A program made the translations under genes and the position numbers. DNA of 25,046 bases, from positions 1 through 25,046 of the IMG/VR virus record IMGVR_UViG_3300018079_000116; one strand, 5' to 3'. Under the pieces are notes generated by a model. The model ran no database searches. It saw only the letters and a list, made by a program, of their open reading frames with translations, and was not told the origin of the DNA. Source of the DNA: a virus. Of this stretch, positions 21,178-25,046 are shown piece after piece; within the stretch, counting starts at the first letter, position 1; the number at the start of each line of letters is the position of its first letter.

Positions 21178-21516
21178 CTATTTCGGCAACTTGTCCTGTG
21201 CCGCCATCAACTTCGCCAGCTTCGTCCACCGCTCGTGATATTCCTCAAGCGCGTCTGCATCGCGGTTGAATACCCGCACCCACTGCATCACCCCGCTCAT
21301 GCACTCATCAACATTCGTCTTCGGAATAAGTTGCATATCCTCATTGAAAAAATCAACTAACTCCTGTACCGCTGCTTGAATTTCTTCGTCCATAGTGTTC
21401 CATTTCTCAACCCATTTAGGCTGGATAATATTTTGAATTCGCTCTATTTCGGCTTTTGCACTATACTGATAGCGCCTTTCTTCACCGTTGGGCGTTGCCG
21501 TGGTGGGCTTGCCCAT
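21178..21516 (-). CDS. Hypothetical helical early protein
   Basis: The 112-residue protein (MGKPTTATPNGEERRYQYSA) is almost wholly helical and charged (AEIERIQNIIQPKWVEKWNT, DEEIQAAVQELVDFFNEDMQ, EEYHERWTKLAKLMAAQDKL). The ATG at 21516 has GGAG five bases upstream. There are no cysteine motifs, membrane segments or catalytic patterns. It is part of the early operon between a coiled-coil-type protein and the acidic-repeat protein. The function is unknown. Confidence 0.6.
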   Translation of the reverse strand: MGKPTTATPNGEERRYQYSAKAEIERIQNIIQPKWVEKWNTMDEEIQAAVQELVDFFNEDMQLIPKTNVDECMSGVMQWVRVFNRDADALEEYHERWTKLAKLMAAQDKLPK

Positions 21517-21527
21517 CGCGGCTCCAA

Positions 21528-22007
21528 CTAATCTTCGCGGCTGGCAGCGTCCCAGACCTGCTCTTCAAACAATGACTCGGCTACATTCCGTATAACTTCA
21601 TACAGTGTTGCGAGGCGCGGCTCTTCAAGTGTCGTCATCTTACCCGCCAGCACATCCAATACACGCATGACATCCGTTACTGGAATCTTGCCATCCACGG
21701 CGATGCGACCCGCCAGAATGCGTCGCGCCAATTCGTCGCCATGTTTACGCCACGTACCGACATCATGTACGGCAATATTGCGCTGTCGTGCCATTTCATC
21801 CAGCGCAGCTTGCGCCCCGGCGACAATGACATCCAGCTTGATATTGATGCGTTCAAGCATCTGGACTTTTTGCCATGCTGCATCGAGCGCCAACTGCATC
21901 TCTTTGTTATCGACGGCGGCATTTGCCAACTTGCTAAAGTCCACTGCAATCGCCGCCATCAGTTCGTGTGTGGCTTGCACATCACCAACACTTAATGTCC
22001 GTGTCAT
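21528..22007 (-). CDS. Hypothetical helical early protein
   Basis: The 159-residue protein begins MTRTLSVGDVQATHELMAAI and is rich in Ala, Leu and charged residues with long helices (LALDAAWQKVQMLERINIKL, VAGAQAALDEMARQRNIAVH). Its ATG overlaps the stop of the 486-residue protein by four bases (ATGA), so the two are translationally coupled. A coiled-coil or oligomeric helical bundle seems likely. No known domain is evident. Confidence 0.6.
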   Translation of the reverse strand: MTRTLSVGDVQATHELMAAIAVDFSKLANAAVDNKEMQLALDAAWQKVQMLERINIKLDVIVAGAQAALDEMARQRNIAVHDVGTWRKHGDELARRILAGRIAVDGKIPVTDVMRVLDVLAGKMTTLEEPRLATLYEVIRNVAESLFEEQVWDAASRED

Positions 22008-23464
22008 GCCTGTCCTCCTGCCGCCAGTACCATGCTCGGCACAAATCGTTCCTCTGTACTCGCTGCCCGATACCGACTAAGCCGCTCATCAGCCGCTTGT
22101 CGTGCAACTGCCAGCACCTCAGCATTGCCAGCCGCGATAACATCCTCGACTAGCGCATTGCCGCGCAGCAAGTCCTCGAATGAGTTGTGTTCGTCAACCA
22201 GTGACGGAATCGGCTCAGTCTTTTCATCGGTGAACAGGGTCGTGGGCGACGGCTCACAACCAATCAGGTGTGTGAAGCGATACAGTTGCGGCGTTAGATT
22301 ACCCGCCTGTATCTCAGTCGTAATCGCCGCAATTTGATACCCCTGCGGAATTTCAACATCATTGAAGCCACCACCGCCACCCATGGTCATGAGTGTCCGC
22401 AACTTCTGCCTCCCCTCTCCATCGATGTGCGCGGTACGAGTCATCGGCAATGGAGCGGGGTCGGGGGAGAGGTTAGCCTGGTTCGGCAGGGGAGTCGCAG
22501 CCGTCTTCAACAACTTCACTTGCTGCTGATTAGTCGCCTCAAGCCGCTGGATTTTCTTCCGCGCATCCGCTAATTCCGCCGTCAACTTTCCGGCATCCTC
22601 AATCGCCTTCATAATTTCATCCGGCACCTGCCCTATCGCACCAGCTTGGTACTTATCCAACTCACGGTGCAGTACGGTCAGGTCTAAATGCGCCGAGTCC
22701 AATGCGCGTTGCAGTTGGACGTTATCGCGCCGCAACGCCTTGAACGTGTGTTCGTTTATCTCTCCTCCTGGTTCGGGAGAGGGGTCAGGGGTTGCCGCGT
22801 CATCCGCCACAACCGCCTCGCAGTGGTCGAGGATATACACCTGCTTGCCGTTTAGGGTGCGGAAAACAGTCGCACCGCGATAACGGTCTGCTTTGAAGCC
22901 GAGATCATTACCTACCTGTGCAACTGTCCCCTCATCACCCTCATCTAATGGATACTGGTCGTGCGGCAAATCACAGAGCAACCGCGCCCGTTCGCCAGCA
23001 CCCCATGTATGTAGCTGCGCTTCATCGACTTTTTGCGGCTGGTTTGCCTTTTGCAACCACAGGTGAACATCTTGTTCGCTCAGTGTGAACGCCTCACCGC
23101 TTGCAGAGAAGTCGGTTAGATTTGCCCCGCTCCCCGCCTGCAATTTGACATCCGTTTTCCAGCGCCCAATGACTTTCACCGTTTCACCCGCTTCATTCGT
23201 AAGCAGCGTGTCGATGGGGTATAAGTCATCGGTAGGGACACACAACGGCGTGTCCGTTAACGGCGTGTCCGCAGGGGAACTGACAGGCGCAGTAAGGCGT
23301 TGCAAATCACCGACACTGATCCATCCAGCGCGGCGACTCGGCGTATAAGGGAATGTCACCTTAACTGATTTGCCATGTGTGGCGACGGCAACTACCTCGC
23401 CCTCCGCGCCGTGGTGTTTCACCTTATCCCCTACGGCAAGACTACGATTACCCAACTCACCCAT
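22004..23464 (-). CDS. First gene of the early operon: SH3-like and coiled-coil protein of unknown function
   Basis: The 486-residue protein opens with a KOW/SH3-like segment (VGDKVKHHGAEGEVVAVATH) and has another beta segment at LDEGDEGTVAQVGNDLGFKA. Residues about 240-325 form a helical, probably coiled-coil region (ALRRDNVQLQRALDSAHLDL, IEDAGKLTAELADARKKIQR). The C-terminal 100 residues are mixed. Three mini-repeats lie in frame: family C (DTPLTDTPLCVPT, near residue 70) and two family A copies (TPDPSPEPGGE and LSPDPAPL...HIDGEGR). The ATG at 23464 has GGAGGG eight bases upstream. It is the first gene leftwards from the divergent promoter region. SH3-like parts resemble those in the ParB-like protein. 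I do not recognise it. Confidence 0.65.
   Translation of the reverse strand: MGELGNRSLAVGDKVKHHGAEGEVVAVATHGKSVKVTFPYTPSRRAGWISVGDLQRLTAPVSSPADTPLTDTPLCVPTDDLYPIDTLLTNEAGETVKVIGRWKTDVKLQAGSGANLTDFSASGEAFTLSEQDVHLWLQKANQPQKVDEAQLHTWGAGERARLLCDLPHDQYPLDEGDEGTVAQVGNDLGFKADRYRGATVFRTLNGKQVYILDHCEAVVADDAATPDPSPEPGGEINEHTFKALRRDNVQLQRALDSAHLDLTVLHRELDKYQAGAIGQVPDEIMKAIEDAGKLTAELADARKKIQRLEATNQQQVKLLKTAATPLPNQANLSPDPAPLPMTRTAHIDGEGRQKLRTLMTMGGGGGFNDVEIPQGYQIAAITTEIQAGNLTPQLYRFTHLIGCEPSPTTLFTDEKTEPIPSLVDEHNSFEDLLRGNALVEDVIAAGNAEVLAVARQAADERLSRYRAASTEERFVPSMVLAAGGQA
22411..22472. repeat. Family A repeat in the 486-residue protein gene (copy 1)
   Basis: TCCCCTCTCCATCGATG and CATCGGCAATGGAGCGGGG arms are followed by TCGGGGGAGAGG. 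It is read as LSPDPAPLPMTRTAHIDGEG within the protein, just after the coiled coil. Confidence 0.65.
22761..22793. repeat. Family A repeat in the 486-residue protein gene (copy 2)
   Basis: TCTCCTCCTGGTTC and GGGAGAGGGG are followed by TCAGGGGTTG. It encodes TPDPSPEPGGE at the boundary between the SH3-like part and the coiled coil. Confidence 0.6.
23232..23271. repeat. 40-bp mini-repeat (family C), second full copy
   Basis: The element begins GTAGGGACACACAACGGCGT and ends GTTAACGGCGTGTCCG. It differs from 2914-2953 at three positions and is translated in the same phase as DTPLTDTPLCVPT. It lies within the gene for the 486-residue protein. Confidence 0.8.
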
Positions 23465-23541
23465 CTGTTTACCCTCCGTTCCGCTTATTTTTTAATATAG
23501 TTAATAACATCTTAAAAACTTTATTGATGGAGTACCGCACT
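23465..23541. promoter_or_regulatory. Divergent AT-rich promoter/operator region
   Basis: The 77 bases between the leftward early operon and the rightward integrase gene are strongly AT-rich and hold a GTTAATAAC palindrome (about 23500-23508) next to TATA-like sequence. Ribosome binding sites for both genes lie at its edges: GGAGGG for the leftward gene and GGAG nine bases before the integrase ATG. Divergent promoters are inferred from layout; exact -35/-10 boxes are not certain. Confidence 0.5.
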
Positions 23542-24501
23542 ATGTTACTGCGCGAAGCGATTGACATCTGGTTGTCGCAACACATCGCCACCACCCGTGA
23601 AAGTTATTCCCGCCCCATTACCTACATGCTCAATCGTGTCGGCGCGGAACTCGAACTGGATGACATCACACCCGCCGATATGGTGCGCTACTCGCGCTAC
23701 ATCTTGGAGCGTGAGGATTACGCCATCAAGACCAAAGAGAAGCACATCAAAACCACTAAGACCTTCTTTAATTGGCTGGTCAAAATGGATTTCTTGCTCA
23801 AGTCCCCGGCTCGTGTTCTCAAGACCCCCAAGGTGCCGCGCCGCGTCAACCGCGAAAAGGCGATAACCGATGCTGACCTTGAAGTGTTGCTGGCTTATCT
23901 CCAACTCGACCAGAGCGCGGCAGGTGTTCGCAACTATGCGCTTGTGCGCTTCCTTGCTGATACGGGCGCACGCGGTGGCGGGGTAGTCGGCTTAAAAATC
24001 GTCAACCTCTTCCTCAATGAGATGTATGCGCTCATAGTTGAAAAGGGGAATAAGGCACGCAAAGTTGCTTTCTCGGAAGAGTGCGCCCGTGCGCTGCGTG
24101 TGTGGCTACTGCGCCGCCCCGCCATCAAATCAGCTTATGTCTTCCTGTCGCTGCGTGGCAAAAACAAAAAGCTAACCGTGAATTATGTCGGCACGATTCT
24201 GTTTCGGGCGGTGCAGTACGTGAAGCGCGATTGGGGCTACACCATCCAGCGTGCTAATCCGCACAGTATGCGCCATCGTATCGGTCATAAAATGGCTGAT
24301 GAGCGTGAAACACCACGGGCGATTGCCGATGCTCTGGGGCATGAGCGCATCATGACCGCTCAAGAGAGTTACGTCGATTACGACTTTGAAGATATTGCCG
24401 AGAAAGTCCGCCGTCATTCACTGGCTGGTCAGCGTCCCAGATCAGCCGAAGAAAAGATTATCGACCTCACAAACCTTGATGACCGTTTCGGGACAAAATA
24501 A
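23542..24501 (+). CDS. int: Tyrosine recombinase (phage integrase)
   Basis: The 319-residue enzyme carries out site-specific integration and excision. An N-terminal SAM-like core-binding domain (residues 1-95: LREAIDIWLSQHIATTRESY) precedes the catalytic domain. Catalytic residues are visible: Arg144 in LADTGARGGGVVGL, a Lys in VEKGNKARKV, His241 and Arg244 in HSMRHRIGHKM, His267 in ALGHERI, and the nucleophile Tyr277 in ESYVDYDF. I chose the ATG at 23542 because GGAG lies nine bases upstream; the frame is open further upstream but that part overlaps the divergent gene and region. The gene ends about 23 bases before the tRNA-like attachment site. Confidence 0.93.
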   Translation: MLLREAIDIWLSQHIATTRESYSRPITYMLNRVGAELELDDITPADMVRYSRYILEREDYAIKTKEKHIKTTKTFFNWLVKMDFLLKSPARVLKTPKVPRRVNREKAITDADLEVLLAYLQLDQSAAGVRNYALVRFLADTGARGGGVVGLKIVNLFLNEMYALIVEKGNKARKVAFSEECARALRVWLLRRPAIKSAYVFLSLRGKNKKLTVNYVGTILFRAVQYVKRDWGYTIQRANPHSMRHRIGHKMADERETPRAIADALGHERIMTAQESYVDYDFEDIAEKVRRHSLAGQRPRSAEEKIIDLTNLDDRFGTK

Positions 24502-24524
24502 CCCTTCAGCTTTGAAGTCACGAC

Positions 24525-24558
24525 AAGGGGTCGTGGGTTCAAATCCCGCTGCCCCGAC
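24525..24558 (+). other. 3'-terminal tRNA(Pro)-like fragment: probable attachment site
   Basis: AAGGGGTC, a T-arm with stem GTGGG / CCCGC around the loop TTCAAAT, and the acceptor strand TGCCCCG with discriminator A form the 3' end of a tRNA, best matching tRNA-Pro. The anticodon and 5' half are missing, so this is not a functional tRNA. CCA is not encoded. Lying just after the integrase stop, it is the expected phage/host crossover segment. CACGAC / GTCGTG (24519-24535) forms an inverted repeat across its left edge. Confidence 0.8.
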
Positions 24559-24577
24559 AAACAATCACATACAAATA

Positions 24578-24602
24578 GGGGTGAAGCTAGTTCGCCCTTT
24601 TT
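24578..24602 (+). terminator. Rho-independent terminator after the tRNA fragment
   Basis: GGGTGAA and TTCGCCC form a seven-base stem (one G-T pair) around GCTAG, followed by TTTTT. Placed 20 bases after the tRNA 3' end, it is probably the original terminator of the tRNA gene, and now also ends integrase transcription. Confidence 0.75.
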
Positions 24603-24706
24603 GTGTTTGCATGATTTTGTTGCCCCGCTTTTGGGGAATATTCTTTTATTAAAGAGCATGGCGCACTAGCCCTTATCGGGGAAGCCGCCGTGATTTTTTA
24701 CAGTTG

Positions 24707-24751
24707 CCGCACTTGCCGGAGGGTCTGTTCAAAACGCCGGAGCGAGTGCGG
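24707..24751 (-). terminator. Stem-loop at the 3' end of the right-edge XRE gene
   Basis: CCGCACT and AGTGCGG arms, with inner CCGG / CCGG, form a stem across the stop codon of the leftward XRE gene. No T-run follows on the minus strand, so a terminator role is tentative. Confidence 0.35.
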
Positions 24752-25013
24752 TTTCGTTTTCAGGGGATTCTTCATTCCATCCTTGAGCATCCTCCCACAT
24801 AAACAAGTCACCCGGTTCACAACCCAAAAACTTTGCCAGCGCGTCAATTTGCGTCGCTGAATATTGCGAGTTTCGGTTATGTATCCAATTCTGAATACTT
24901 GTTAATGAAATACCTGTATCGGTTTCTAGCTCTCGTCTCGTCCAAGTGCGACCCTCGCGGCGCTCTTTGATAGCGAGGAGCTCGGCGAAACGATTGACAA
25001 CGCGCTTTGGCAT
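24729..25013 (-). CDS. XRE-family helix-turn-helix regulator
   Basis: The 94-residue protein has a Cro/C1-type DNA-binding domain: FAELLAIKERREGRTWTRRE (helix 1), LETDTGISLTSIQNWIHNRN (helix-turn-helix) and ATQIDALAKFLGCEPGDLFM (C-terminal helices, the 'i..l...l...p.dl' pattern), followed by a short acidic tail. The ATG at 25013 follows AGGAG at six bases. It has no autocleavage domain. It lies on the far side of the attachment site from the integrase, so it is a host gene if this is an integrated prophage, or the phage repressor if the contig is a circular or excised phage genome. Confidence 0.85.
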   Translation of the reverse strand: MPKRVVNRFAELLAIKERREGRTWTRRELETDTGISLTSIQNWIHNRNSQYSATQIDALAKFLGCEPGDLFMWEDAQGWNEESPENETALAPAF

Positions 25014-25046
25014 GTGTTTCTCCTAAACTCAGACTTCATATTAAAG

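Noticed and set aside
23377-23541. N-terminal extension of the integrase frame
   Set aside because: The extra codons overlap the divergent gene and its ribosome binding site, are Pro/Arg-rich and lack a start signal; GGAG before the ATG at 23542 is better.
24429-24659. Minus-strand ORF of 76 codons containing SGQRDLNPRPL
   Set aside because: The GQRDLNPRP string is the well-known antisense translation of a tRNA 3' end; the ORF covers the attachment site, the terminator and the integrase 3' end and has no gene-like properties.
1-25046. CRISPR arrays, rRNA genes and intact tRNA genes
   Set aside because: No spaced direct-repeat array and no complete tRNA or rRNA sequence was seen; the only tRNA-like sequence is the 3' fragment at the attachment site.

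Overview
The window holds most of a temperate tailed phage (siphovirus-like, HK97-type head), probably integrated as a prophage. Almost every gene lies on the minus strand in tightly packed, often 1- to 4-base-overlapping operons; the integrase (23542-24501) is the only convincing plus-strand gene. The host is probably a Chloroflexota bacterium. That guess rests on the abundance of short palindromic repeats (GTAGGGGC...GCCC type and the type translated as TPSPSPxxGEG), which I associate with that phylum and with some cyanobacteria. The taxonomic call is moderate at best.

Right end (about 23.5-25.0 kb): a tyrosine recombinase runs up to a 3'-terminal tRNA fragment resembling tRNA-Pro, followed about 20 bases later by a rho-independent terminator. 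This is the usual layout of an attachment site in a tRNA 3' end. If so, DNA to the right of about 24558, with one XRE-type regulator, may be host chromosome. If the contig is a free phage genome, it is the phage repressor region.

Early/maintenance region (minus strand, 23.46 down to 13.67 kb): three proteins of unknown function (486, 159 and 112 aa); a protein ending in a tandem acidic repeat; ParA and a large ParB-like protein; a replication protein with a C-terminal DnaA domain I-like module and two 23-bp iterons inside its gene; a C5-cytosine DNA methyltransferase with a long overlapping +1-frame ORF; three small cysteine-containing or unknown proteins; an XRE regulator; and a small membrane protein.

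Late/morphogenesis region (13.56 down to 1 kb): a protein made of three winged-helix repeats, terminase small subunit, a zinc-binding-type protein, terminase large subunit, portal, MuF-type minor head protein, a gp10-like protein, a two-helix membrane protein, a fused prohead protease/major capsid protein with an internal ribosome binding site, head-tail connector and completion proteins, tail tube, a capsid-cement-like protein, tail assembly chaperones with a probable programmed frameshift, and the start of the tape measure protein, which runs off the left edge. Lysis genes, tail tip and fibres are not in the window.

The most unusual observations are: (1) a 230-codon ORF overprinted in the +1 frame of the methyltransferase gene, with its own conserved-looking motifs; (2) out-of-phase iterons in the replication gene combined with a DnaA domain I fusion; (3) palindromic mini-repeats inserted in frame into many phage proteins, including a 40-bp element giving the same 12-residue peptide in two unrelated proteins; (4) a triple winged-helix protein with an RGGW(K/R)P signature ending each repeat; (5) a nested capsid start inside the protease-capsid fusion; (6) a 10-copy, 15-bp tandem repeat just upstream of parA.
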